From: Zavarzinia marina
Lineage (GTDB): Bacteria; Pseudomonadota; Alphaproteobacteria; Zavarziniales; Zavarziniaceae
Length of the DNA stretch: 64,000 nucleotides
Reading direction: 5' to 3'
NCBI RefSeq assembly: GCF_021568905.1
Contig: NZ_JAKGSB010000001.1
Span: 124,001 to 188,000, forward strand
Shown: in pieces, positions 1 to 7,927 of the stretch
Numbering within the stretch: position 1 is the first letter of the stretch
Layout of the letters: each line of letters begins with the position of its first letter
Made by a program: the position numbers and the translations under genes
Notes under the pieces: generated by a model
Databases searched by the model: none
Told to the model about the DNA's origin: nothing
The model's input: the letters and a program-made list of their open reading frames with translations, nothing else

Positions 1-48
1 ATCGCCGATGCCCGCCGCCGCCACGCGGCGGTGATCGCGAAACCCTAG
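1..48 (+). CDS. C-terminal end of a truncated upstream gene
   Basis: The frame is open from the first base and ends at TAG (46-48), giving a 15-residue tail rich in Arg and Ala that ends IAKP. It lies in the same direction as the next gene and is followed at once by a small hairpin. The product cannot be identified from so short a piece, and it may not be a real gene end. Confidence 0.35.
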   Translation: MADARRRHAAVIAKP

Positions 49-73
49 GCCGTTTCGGCCTGCAAGGCTTGCA
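47..73 (+). terminator. Weak hairpin pair after the first stop codon
   Basis: AGGCCG (47-52), a TTT loop and CGGCCT (56-61) form a 6-bp stem overlapping the stop codon. A second small palindrome, TGCAA-GGC-TTGCA, follows at 61-73. There is no T-run, so intrinsic termination is only possible. Confidence 0.3.
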
Positions 74-86
74 TCCCGCCACCCCT

Positions 87-107
87 TGCTATTAATAATG
101 CGTCGCA
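87..107 (+). promoter_or_regulatory. Fur-like iron box upstream of the imelysin cluster
   Basis: The 21-bp element starts TGC and ends GCA, with an AT-rich core (ATTAATAATG) that stands out in this GC-rich DNA. Alphaproteobacterial Fur boxes have a TGC...GCA outline around an AT-rich centre. It sits 45 bp before the imelysin start. Imelysin clusters are commonly iron-regulated, so Fur or another iron regulator is the natural candidate. Only the outline of the palindrome is symmetric, so this is tentative. Confidence 0.4.
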
Positions 108-152
108 GAATGAGGGCGCGGCGGGGCCGTGCCGCCCTATGGAGGACGAGCG

Positions 153-1427
153 ATGATCAGCAAGAGGTGGGCGACCGCAGTGGTGGCCGGGGCAGTGGCT
201 TTCGGCGCGGCGCAGGTCGCGACGGCGGCGACGGAGAAGGCGGCGGTCGTCAAGACCTATGGCGACATCGCCCAGGCGATCTACGAGGACAGCCTGGTTT
301 CGGCCAAGGCGCTCGAAGCCGCGATCGACAAGCTGGTGGCCGAGCCTTCGGCCGAGACCCTGTCGGCGGCACGGGCCGCCTGGGTCGCGTCGCGCGTGCC
401 CTATCAGCAGTCCGAGGTCTATCGCTTCGGCAATGCCATCGTCGACGATTGGGAAGGCAAGGTGAACGCCTGGCCGCTGGACGAGGGCCTGATCGACTAT
501 ACCGCCGAAGCCTATGGCACCGAGTCGGACGAGAACCCCTTCTATGCCGCCAATGTGATCGCCAATCCGAGCATCAAGGCCGGCGGCGAGACCATCGACG
601 CCACCAACATCACTCCCGAACTGCTGGAGCAGCTTCAGGAGGTGGGCGGTGTCGAGTCCAATGTCGCGACCGGCTATCACGCCATCGAATTCCTGCTCTG
701 GGGCCAGGATCTGAACGGCACGGGCCCGGGCGCCGGCGAGCGTCCCTGGACCGACTACGCCAAGGGTGACGATTGCACCGGCGGCAATTGCGACCGTCGC
801 GGCGCCTATCTGACCGCCGCCGCCGAGCTTCTGGTTTCCGATCTGACGACCATGGCCGAAGCCTGGGCGCCCGGTGGCGAAGCCCGCGCGGAACTGGCCG
901 AAAAGGGCGAGGACGGCGGCATCACCACCATCCTGACCGGCCTCGGCAGCCTCTCCTATGGCGAACTGGCGGGCGAGCGCACCAAGCTCGGCCTGATCCT
1001 CCACGATCCGGAGGAGGAGCACGACTGCTTCGCCGACAACACCTACAACTCGCATTACTACGACACGCTGGGCATGGCCGCCGTCTATTACGGCCGCTAC
1101 AAGCGGATCGACGGCACCCTGGTCGAGGGCCCGTCGCTCGCCGACCTGGTGACCGAGGCCGATGCCGATCTCGCCGCCGAAGTCGCCGCGAAGCTGGCGG
1201 CCACCGGGGCCGCCGCCGCCGCCATGAAGCAGCGCGGCGAGCTGATCGAGAGCTACGACCAGATGATCGGCGCCGGCAACGAGGCTGGCAACGCCACGGT
1301 CCAGGCCTTCGTCGACGGCCTGACCGACCAGACCAAGTCGTTCGAGCGCATCATCACCGCGCTGAAGCTGACCCCGGTCGAGTTCGAGGGCTCGGACAGT
1401 CTCGACAATCCCTCGGCGGTCGAATAA
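153..1427 (+). CDS. Imelysin-family iron-regulated protein (first copy)
   Basis: The protein has 424 residues, starting at ATG 153 after a GGAGGACGAG ribosome site; an upstream in-frame start at 129 lacks one. Residues 1-28 form a signal peptide ending ATAA, so the product is exported. The imelysin signature GxHxxEF is present as GYHAIEFLLWG at about residues 173-183, and a family-typical HDCFADNT stretch lies near residue 290. Imelysins (ICMP, IrpA, EfeO-related) are linked to iron uptake at the cell envelope; peptidase activity is historical and doubtful. It heads a cluster with a di-heme oxidoreductase, a second imelysin and a DUF1513 protein, an arrangement seen in many Proteobacteria. 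The function in iron handling is inferred from family and context. Confidence 0.92.
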   Translation: MISKRWATAVVAGAVAFGAAQVATAATEKAAVVKTYGDIAQAIYEDSLVSAKALEAAIDKLVAEPSAETLSAARAAWVASRVPYQQSEVYRFGNAIVDDWEGKVNAWPLDEGLIDYTAEAYGTESDENPFYAANVIANPSIKAGGETIDATNITPELLEQLQEVGGVESNVATGYHAIEFLLWGQDLNGTGPGAGERPWTDYAKGDDCTGGNCDRRGAYLTAAAELLVSDLTTMAEAWAPGGEARAELAEKGEDGGITTILTGLGSLSYGELAGERTKLGLILHDPEEEHDCFADNTYNSHYYDTLGMAAVYYGRYKRIDGTLVEGPSLADLVTEADADLAAEVAAKLAATGAAAAAMKQRGELIESYDQMIGAGNEAGNATVQAFVDGLTDQTKSFERIITALKLTPVEFEGSDSLDNPSAVE

Positions 1428-1455
1428 GCCGAAGGGAACTTCGGTGATATCGGGG

Positions 1456-1486
1456 CGGGGCCGGATTTCCGGCCCCGTCCGCATTT
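1456..1486 (+). terminator. Hairpin between imelysin and the di-heme gene (terminator or attenuator)
   Basis: CGGGGCCGG (1456-1464), loop ATTT and CCGGCCCCG (1469-1477) form a 9-bp perfect stem, followed by TCCGCATTTT. It lies between two genes that otherwise look co-directional and functionally linked. It may therefore reduce, rather than end, transcription into the next gene. Confidence 0.55.
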
Positions 1487-1500
1487 TGAGGACGGGTGTC

Positions 1501-2916
1501 TTGAAGCCTCTCGCGTTGTCCCTGCTGCTGGTGCTGGCGGTCTTCCCGGCCGCCGCGGTCGAGGTGCCGGCGGATGCGGACGGGGCGGCGCCCGGTGGCG
1601 GCGCGACGTCGTGGAATGCGCCGGATCGGCGCGCCTTCACACATCCCTCGACCGGCATGAGCCTGGAGCGGCGGATGGACTTCCGTCTGGGCGATGCCAT
1701 CTTCCGCAAGCTCTGGGCGTCTTCGCCCGCCTCGACCAAATCGTCCGACGGGCTGGGCCCGTTCTACAACGCGCGCTCGTGCCAGAGCTGCCATGTGCGC
1801 GACGGCAGGGGCGTGGTGCCGCTGCCGGGGGAGACGGCGGTCTCCCTGTTCCTGCGCCTTTCGGTGCCGCCCCGGACCGGGGAAGAGCGGGCCCTGCTCG
1901 ACTCGGGCGCGCTGTCCGTCCTGCCGGAGCCGACCTATGGCGGCCAGTTGCAGAATGCGGCGGTCCACGGCCTCTCCGCCGAGGGCCGCATGACCGTCGA
2001 CTATACCGAAGAAACGGTGGAACTGTCGGGCGGTGAGACCGTCAGCCTGCGCCGCCCGGCCTATGGCGTCGCCGATCTCGCCCATGGCCCGATGGCGGCG
2101 GACGTCATGCTCTCGCCCCGGCTGGCGCCGCCCATGATCGGCCTCGGCCTGCTCGAGGCGATTCCCGAAGCCGATATTCTGGCCCGCGCCGATCCGGACG
2201 ATGCCGACGGCAACGGCATTTCCGGCCGGGCCCAGCGTGTCGGACCCGAGGGACGCCTCGGCCGGTTCGGCTGGAAGGCGGGCCAGCCCGACGTCGCGGC
2301 CCAGAGCGCAGATGCCTTCGCCGGCGATATCGGCCTGTCGACGCCGCTCGACCACCGCTCGCGCGGGGACTGCACGGCGGCGCAGGCGGACTGCATGGCG
2401 GCCCCCGTCGGCGACGATCCGGTGGAAGGTATCGAGGTGCCGAAGGTCCTGTTCGATTACGCCGTCTTCTATGCCCGTCATCTGGCGGTGCCGGGCCGGC
2501 CGCGCGCGGCGGATCCCACGGTCCGCGCGGGCGCGGCGCTGTTCGCGGCCGCCGGCTGTTCGTCCTGCCATGTCCCCGTCCAGGTTACGGGGACCGAGGG
2601 TGTCGATCCCGAACTGGCGGGCCAGCGCATCCATCCCTATACCGACCTGCTGCTGCACGACATGGGGGCCGATCTCGCCGACGGAAGGCCCGAGGCGCGG
2701 GCCGGCGGCAGCGAATGGCGGACTCCGCCGCTCTGGGGCATCGGCTTGACGGCCCGGGTCACCGGGCGTAACGCGTTTCTCCACGACGGGCGGGCGCGCA
2801 GCCTGCTCGAAGCCATTCTCTGGCACGGCGGGGAGGCGGCGGCGGCGCGCGCCCGCGTCGTCGCCATGACGCCGGACGAGCGCCGGCACTTGATCGAATT
2901 CCTGAATTCCCTCTGA
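1501..2916 (+). CDS. Di-heme c-type oxidoreductase (DUF1111, cytochrome-peroxidase-like)
   Basis: From the TTG start at 1501 the protein has 471 residues. A GTG start at 1444 would put the hairpin at 1456-1477 inside the gene, and TTG is preceded by GAGGA and leads directly into a signal peptide (LALSLLLVLAVFPAAA). Two CxxCH haem sites are visible: CQSCH near residue 94 and CSSCH near residue 353, as in the family often annotated as thiol oxidoreductase or di-heme oxidoreductase. It should be periplasmic with covalent haem. It lies between two imelysin genes, the usual position for this family in imelysin clusters, where a redox role in iron acquisition is suspected but not proven. Confidence 0.88.
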   Translation: MKPLALSLLLVLAVFPAAAVEVPADADGAAPGGGATSWNAPDRRAFTHPSTGMSLERRMDFRLGDAIFRKLWASSPASTKSSDGLGPFYNARSCQSCHVRDGRGVVPLPGETAVSLFLRLSVPPRTGEERALLDSGALSVLPEPTYGGQLQNAAVHGLSAEGRMTVDYTEETVELSGGETVSLRRPAYGVADLAHGPMAADVMLSPRLAPPMIGLGLLEAIPEADILARADPDDADGNGISGRAQRVGPEGRLGRFGWKAGQPDVAAQSADAFAGDIGLSTPLDHRSRGDCTAAQADCMAAPVGDDPVEGIEVPKVLFDYAVFYARHLAVPGRPRAADPTVRAGAALFAAAGCSSCHVPVQVTGTEGVDPELAGQRIHPYTDLLLHDMGADLADGRPEARAGGSEWRTPPLWGIGLTARVTGRNAFLHDGRARSLLEAILWHGGEAAAARARVVAMTPDERRHLIEFLNSL

Positions 2917-2927
2917 AGGAGCAGGCC

Positions 2928-4052
2928 ATGCGTGACTGGTTGAAGATTCTGACGGTGGCCGGTCTCGTCTTCGGTATCCCGGCCCACGGCCGGGCCGAGG
3001 ACGAGGACGATACCCCCGCCCTCAGCGCCGAGGCCCAGGCCGCGCTCGCGGCCATGAACGCGACCATCATCGAACGCCACGTCCTGCCCCGTTTCGCCGC
3101 CCTGGCCGAGGCCGGCGCCGCCCTTCAGGACGCGGCCGCGGCTTTCGCCGCTGCCCCTGACGACATGGGCCGGGCGCGCCTGCGCGTCGCCTATGGCGCC
3201 CTTTCCGACGCCTGGCAGGGCGTGCAGCACCTGCGCTTCGGCCCTTCCGAACTCTTCATGCGCTCGTCGCGGCTGATGTTCTGGCCCGATCCGCGCAACA
3301 ATGTCGGCCGCCAGCTCGACGCCCTGCTGGCGGCCAAGGACACGGCCGCCTTCCAGCCGGAAGAACTCGAAAAGCAGAGCGTCGCGGTGCAGGGCATTCC
3401 CGCCCTCGAGCGTCTGCTCTTCGGCGAGGATTCGGTCAGCCTGATCGACGCCGATGAAGACGCCAAGCTCCGGCGCGCCGCCATCCTGGGGATCGCCCAG
3501 GTGATCGCCGATCAGGCAAACGGCGCCAGCCAGGACTGGCGCGGCGGTGCCGTCGATTATGCCCGCCTGATGAAGGCGACCGGCCCCGACAACGACTTCT
3601 ACCGGACGCCGGAGGAGGCGACGGTCGAATTGTTCAAGGCCCTGCACCTCGCGATCGAGGTGGTGGCGGACCGCAAGCTGACCCGCCCGCTCGGCGAATC
3701 CGCCGACAAGGCGCGCCCCCGCCTGCTGGAGCAATGGCGCAGCGGCCGCGCCCTCGACAATATCCGGATCGATCTCGCCGCCGCCATGGACCTCTGGCAC
3801 GCCGGCATGGCCGACGTGGTGCGCGACCGCGACCCCGCGCTCGCCAAGGACGTGGAGGACGGCCTGTCGGCGGCGATCGCGACCGCCGATGAAATCGAGA
3901 TGCCGCTGGACGAGGCTCTGACCGATGCCTCGGGCCGTACCCTGGTGCAGCGCCTGATCGACCAGGCGGAAGCGACGAAGACCCTGCTGGCCAATCGCGT
4001 CGCGCCGGTGCTCGGCATTCCGCTCGGCTTCAACGCCCTCGACGGGGATTGA
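2928..4052 (+). CDS. Imelysin-family protein (second copy)
   Basis: The product has 374 residues with a signal peptide (about residues 1-24, ending GRA). The ATG follows AAGGAGCAGGCC, a good ribosome site, 11 bp after the di-heme gene. It is a more divergent imelysin: helical, with VYxGALSDAWQ-like and HLRFGP segments typical of the smaller imelysins that accompany the di-heme protein. The strict GxHxxE motif of the first copy is not obvious here, so the two copies may differ in metal binding. It should act in the periplasm or at the outer membrane in iron acquisition, by family and context. The stop codon touches the start of the DUF1513 gene, indicating translational coupling. Confidence 0.85.
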   Translation: MRDWLKILTVAGLVFGIPAHGRAEDEDDTPALSAEAQAALAAMNATIIERHVLPRFAALAEAGAALQDAAAAFAAAPDDMGRARLRVAYGALSDAWQGVQHLRFGPSELFMRSSRLMFWPDPRNNVGRQLDALLAAKDTAAFQPEELEKQSVAVQGIPALERLLFGEDSVSLIDADEDAKLRRAAILGIAQVIADQANGASQDWRGGAVDYARLMKATGPDNDFYRTPEEATVELFKALHLAIEVVADRKLTRPLGESADKARPRLLEQWRSGRALDNIRIDLAAAMDLWHAGMADVVRDRDPALAKDVEDGLSAAIATADEIEMPLDEALTDASGRTLVQRLIDQAEATKTLLANRVAPVLGIPLGFNALDGD

Positions 4053-4055
4053 GTG

Positions 4056-5192
4056 ATGGCGGCGATCACGCGGCGCCTCGGTCTCGGCCTGCTGGCCGCC
4101 GTGGGCCTGGGCACGCCCTTCGCGCGCCGTGCTTCAGGCCAGGACGAGGCCGGGAAGGGCAGGGCGCTTTGGTTCGGGACGCGGCTGGATGCGGCGGGCG
4201 ATGCCCATGCCACCGCCTTCGACGGCGATGGCCGGAAAGTCGTCGACATTCCCCTTCCGGCGCGCGGGCACGGCGTCTCCATCGCCCCCGACCGGCGCCA
4301 TGCCGTCGTCCTCGGCCGGCGGCCGGGGCTCTTCGCCTTCGTCTTCGACATGGCGACGGGGGAGATCACGGCGCGCCTTTCGGTGCCGGACGGCCGTCAC
4401 CTCTGCGGTCACGGCATCCATACGGCGGACGGCCGCCTGTTTCTCGCCACCGAAACGGACTGGGAGGGGGAGCGCGGCCTGCTCGGCGTCTATGACGTCG
4501 CCGACGGTTACAGGCGCGTCGCGGAATGGGAAACCGGCGGCCTCGATCCCCATGACGTCCGCGTGCTGCCCGACGGGCGCCATGCCGTCGTCGCCAATGG
4601 CGGCATCCTGACCCATCCGGACGCACCGGGCGCGAAGCTGAACCTGGCGGAGATGGATTCGTCGATCGCCGTCATCGACCTTGGCGACGGCTCGATGGCG
4701 CGCCAGCACCGCCTGTCACCCGATCTGTTCCAGCTTTCGATCCGCCATCTCGCGGTGAGTGCCGAGGGCGACGTCGCCTTCGCCATGCAATACGAGGGAC
4801 CGTCGATGGACAGCGTGCCGCTGGGCGGTATCCTGCGGCGGGACGGCGGTCTCGAACTGCTCGACATGCCGCGCGACGACCTGCGCGATCTGCGCCACTA
4901 TTTCGGTTCCATGGCCAGCGACGACGGCGGCACGGTCTTCGGCATGACCAGTCCGCGCGGCGGCAAGGCGGTGTTCTTTCGCTATGCCGACGGCGCCTAT
5001 CTCGGCGCCCGCGACCTGTCCGATGTCTGCCCGATCGCGGCCGATCCCGGCACGCCCGGCCAATTCTACCTGGCGGGCGGCCACGGCGGCATCGCCGTGG
5101 TCCGGCCCGAGGGCGCGGTCAGGACGCTGACCGGCGCACTCGCGGAACAGGCCCATTGGGATAACCACATGATCGTGGCTGTCCCATCCTGA
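4056..5192 (+). CDS. DUF1513 protein of the imelysin cluster
   Basis: The ATG at 4056 (or the adjacent GTG at 4053) follows the imelysin stop at 4052. The 378-residue protein starts with ITRRLGLGLLAAVGLG, a Tat-like twin-arginine signal without the full consensus. It then has repeated short beta-strand units (for example GHGVSIAPDRRHAVV and DPHDVRVLPDGRHAVVANGG) of the kind found in beta-propellers. DUF1513 proteins are a regular fourth member of imelysin/di-heme clusters; their biochemical role is not established. It is probably exported and works with the three genes before it. Confidence 0.85.
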   Translation: MAAITRRLGLGLLAAVGLGTPFARRASGQDEAGKGRALWFGTRLDAAGDAHATAFDGDGRKVVDIPLPARGHGVSIAPDRRHAVVLGRRPGLFAFVFDMATGEITARLSVPDGRHLCGHGIHTADGRLFLATETDWEGERGLLGVYDVADGYRRVAEWETGGLDPHDVRVLPDGRHAVVANGGILTHPDAPGAKLNLAEMDSSIAVIDLGDGSMARQHRLSPDLFQLSIRHLAVSAEGDVAFAMQYEGPSMDSVPLGGILRRDGGLELLDMPRDDLRDLRHYFGSMASDDGGTVFGMTSPRGGKAVFFRYADGAYLGARDLSDVCPIAADPGTPGQFYLAGGHGGIAVVRPEGAVRTLTGALAEQAHWDNHMIVAVPS

Positions 5193-5215
5193 GGGCGCCA
5201 TCCCGAGCGGCACGC

Positions 5216-6004
5216 TCAGTCGACGACGTGATAGCCGCCGTCGACGAAGGCGATGTTGCCGGTGACGCCGCTGGAGAAGTCGGAGACCAGGCCGAGCGCG
5301 ATGGCGCCCACTTCGTCTATGGAGACGAGGCGGCGCGATGGCGCGCGCTTCCGGGCCGCCTCGACCAATTCGTCGAAATGGTCGATGCCGGAGGCGGCGC
5401 GGGTCTTCAGGGGACCGGGCGAGACGGCGTTGACGCGGATGCCCTTCGGCCCGAGCTCCGCCGCGAGATAGCGGACCGAGGCTTCGAGCGCCGCCTTCAC
5501 CGGGCCCATGACGTTGTAATGGTCGACCACCTGTTCGCCGCCGTAATAGGACACGGTCAGCAGGCAGCCGCCATCGGCCATCAGGGGTTCCGCCAGCTTC
5601 GCCATGCGGATGAAGGAATGGACCGAGACGTCCATGGCGATGCCGAAGCCCTCGCGCGAGCAATCGGTGACGCGGCCGTGCAGGTCGTCCTTCGGGCAGA
5701 ACGCGATCGAGTGCAGGAGGAAGTCGAGCTTGCCGTGGTGTTCGTGGATCGCGTCGAAGACGGCGGCGAGGCCGGCATCGTCGGTCACATCCATGGGCAG
5801 CAGCAGGTCGGCGCCGACTTCCTCGGCCACCGGCAGGACAAAGGGCCTGGCGCGCTCGTTCAGATAGGTCAGGGCCAGTTCGGCCCCGGCCGCGCGGAAC
5901 ATGCGGGCGCAGCCGGCGGCGATCGAGGAGCCGTTGGCGACGCCGGTGACGAGGCCGACCTTGCCCTTCAGCAGGCCGGAAAGCACTTCAGGATTGGTGG
6001 ACAT
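5216..6004 (-). CDS. fabI: Enoyl-[acyl-carrier-protein] reductase FabI
   Basis: The 262-residue product is a divergent short-chain dehydrogenase of the FabI type, which reduces enoyl-ACP in fatty acid synthesis. The N-terminus has the FabI-style nucleotide loop GVANGSSIAAG (residues 21-31) rather than TGxxxGIG. The catalytic pair is Tyr163 and Lys170 (YNVMGPVK, YX6K), with SYYGGE just before it. The ATG at 6004 lies inside the 3' end of phaC (17-bp overlap), so translation is probably coupled. Longer readings to 6250 are a shadow of phaC. A related activity on PHA precursors is possible given the neighbour, but motif and length fit FabI well. Confidence 0.9.
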   Translation of the reverse strand: MSTNPEVLSGLLKGKVGLVTGVANGSSIAAGCARMFRAAGAELALTYLNERARPFVLPVAEEVGADLLLPMDVTDDAGLAAVFDAIHEHHGKLDFLLHSIAFCPKDDLHGRVTDCSREGFGIAMDVSVHSFIRMAKLAEPLMADGGCLLTVSYYGGEQVVDHYNVMGPVKAALEASVRYLAAELGPKGIRVNAVSPGPLKTRAASGIDHFDELVEAARKRAPSRRLVSIDEVGAIALGLVSDFSSGVTGNIAFVDGGYHVVD

Positions 6005-7721
6005 AGGATCCCGGGGCCGGTTCGAGGGGCGCATAGCCCGCCGCCGCATTGCCCATGGCGGGCGGCGCGACGCGGGCGCGATTGCCTTGCAGGGTCTCGA
6101 TCCAGTCGACCCATGCGGGCCACCAAGAGCCTTCATGGCGCGGGGTGTTGGCGAGGAAACTGTCGGCCGAGACGTGGCGGTCGGCCTCCCGGTGATTGCC
6201 GATCTGATAGTGGCGGCGCGGGTTTTCGGGCCCCGCCACGATGCCGGCATTATGCCCGCCGCTGGTCAGCAGGAAGGTGACGTCGGTATCGGTCAACTGC
6301 TTGATCTTGTAGACCGAGCGCCACGGCGCGACATGGTCGGTCAGGGTGCCGACGGCGAAGATCGGGGCGCGGATGTCGGTCAGGGAGATCGAATGGCCGC
6401 CGACCTTGAAATGGGCGCGGGCCAACGCATTCTCGAGGAACAGCTTGCGCAGGTATTCGCTGTGCATCCTGTAGGGCATGCGCGTCGCATCGGCGTTCCA
6501 CGCCATCAGGTCGATCATCTTCTCGCGCTGGCCGAGGAGATAGTCGTGGATCACCCGCGACCAGACGAGATCGTTGGAGCGCAGCATCTGGAAGGCGCCG
6601 GCCATCTGCTTCGCTTCCAGATAGCCGCGCTGCCACATCATGTCCTCGAGGAAGGTGACCTGGCTCTCGTTGATGAAGAGCGCGATCTCGCCCGGCTCGG
6701 TGAAGTCGGTCTGGGCGGCGAAGAGGGTGATGCTGGCCAGCCGCTCGTCGCCGTCGCGGGCCATGGCGGCGGCGGCGATCGACAGCAGGGTGCCGCCCAG
6801 GCAATAGCCGGTGGCATGGATCTTCTGGTCGGGCACGATCGCCGAGACCGCGTCCATGGCGGCCATGACGCCCAGGCTGACGTATTCCTCCATGCCCATG
6901 TCGCGGTCGCCCTCGTCCGGGTTCTTCCACGAGATCATGAACACCGTATGCCCGCGCGACGTCAGGTAGTTGACCAGGGAATTCCCGGGCGAGAGGTCGA
7001 GGATGTAATACTTCATGATCCAGGCCGGCACGATCAGGATCGGCTCGGCGTGGACCGTTTCGGTGGTCGGGCTGTATTGGATCAGTTCCATCAGCGGATT
7101 GCGCAGCACCACCTGGCCCTTGGCCGTGGCGAGATCGGTGCCGACCTCGAAATTGTCGCCCACGGGCTTTTCGTGCATCAGGTTGCGGCCCGTGTCCTCC
7201 AGGAAGTTCTGGAAGCCGCGCAGCAGGTTGGCGCCGTGCTGCTGGATCGTCTGCTCGAGGACGACCGGGTTGGTGGCGACGAAATTGGTCGGCGCGAAAA
7301 TGTCCAGGACCTGGCGCATGGTGAAGGAGACGACGTCGCTGTGCTGCTTGGTCACGCCGCGCACGTCGGTGGTCGCCTGATGCCACCATTGCTCGACCAC
7401 CAGGAAGTTCTGGGCCAGCACGTTGAAGGGAAAGCGGTCCCAGGCCGGATCGTCGAAGCGGTGGTCGCCCGGCTGGGGCTTGCACGGGGTGACGGCGCCG
7501 TCCACCGGCTCGGTCGCCGAATGGGCGCCATAGCGCATCATGCAGGTCAGGCCCGACACCGCCTTTTCCAGAAGCTCGATCTGCTTGCCGGGGGATCCCA
7601 TCAGGTGCTGCGCCCAGTCGCTGTAGGCGCCGAGCAGGGCCGTCGGGGAAATGCCGCCGGTCAGGCGCGCCGTCGCCGATTTGGTCAGACGGTCGAGGGT
7701 CGATGTGGAATGGCCGTTCAT
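5988..7721 (-). CDS. phaC: Class I poly(3-hydroxyalkanoate) synthase
   Basis: This 577-residue enzyme polymerises 3-hydroxyacyl-CoA into PHA storage granules in the cytoplasm. The lipase-like box GYCLGG carries the catalytic Cys at residue 307. The partner Asp is in GTLTDHVAPW and the His in SGGHNAGIV. Conserved segments such as NPLMELIQYSP, PAWIMKYYILDLSP and FMISWKNPDE are also present. The ATG at 7721 is preceded by CCGGAGTACGAC; an in-frame extension to 7847 has no conserved residues. It is the first gene of a two-gene unit with fabI. A 3-hydroxybutyrate dehydrogenase at 27410 fits a PHB-storing lifestyle. Confidence 0.96.
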   Translation of the reverse strand: MNGHSTSTLDRLTKSATARLTGGISPTALLGAYSDWAQHLMGSPGKQIELLEKAVSGLTCMMRYGAHSATEPVDGAVTPCKPQPGDHRFDDPAWDRFPFNVLAQNFLVVEQWWHQATTDVRGVTKQHSDVVSFTMRQVLDIFAPTNFVATNPVVLEQTIQQHGANLLRGFQNFLEDTGRNLMHEKPVGDNFEVGTDLATAKGQVVLRNPLMELIQYSPTTETVHAEPILIVPAWIMKYYILDLSPGNSLVNYLTSRGHTVFMISWKNPDEGDRDMGMEEYVSLGVMAAMDAVSAIVPDQKIHATGYCLGGTLLSIAAAAMARDGDERLASITLFAAQTDFTEPGEIALFINESQVTFLEDMMWQRGYLEAKQMAGAFQMLRSNDLVWSRVIHDYLLGQREKMIDLMAWNADATRMPYRMHSEYLRKLFLENALARAHFKVGGHSISLTDIRAPIFAVGTLTDHVAPWRSVYKIKQLTDTDVTFLLTSGGHNAGIVAGPENPRRHYQIGNHREADRHVSADSFLANTPRHEGSWWPAWVDWIETLQGNRARVAPPAMGNAAAGYAPLEPAPGSYVHQS

Positions 7722-7854
7722 GTCGTACTCCGGTACTCTGGATCCGGTAGGCGGGGCGGGCCGAGCGGTCGTCCGCCCCATTCGGCACCCTGCGCAGCGA
7801 TGCCTCATCCTCCATTTCTCTTGCGGTGCATCATTGACTTTTATCATGGCCGCG

Positions 7855-7868
7855 TCATGACCACATGA
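7855..7868. promoter_or_regulatory. Perfect inverted repeat in the phaC/hlyD divergent region
   Basis: TCATG-ACCA-CATGA is a perfect 5-bp inverted repeat in the 206-bp gap between divergent phaC and the HlyD gene. Further CATCAT and ATGATG motifs flank it at 7830-7872. It could be an operator for either promoter; no regulator is indicated. Confidence 0.25.
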
Positions 7869-7927
7869 TGATGTCTTGGCATGAGTGCGGGGCGTGAAAC
7901 GCGCCCCTGTTCGATCGGGAAGAATCC

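Noticed and set aside
1444-1500. GTG at 1444 as start of the di-heme protein
   Set aside because: It would place the GC hairpin inside the gene and put a non-hydrophobic stretch ahead of an otherwise clean signal peptide.
5901-7868. 655-residue plus-strand frame opposite phaC and fabI
   Set aside because: It is antisense to two confidently identified enzymes and has no recognisable motifs; GC bias explains its length.
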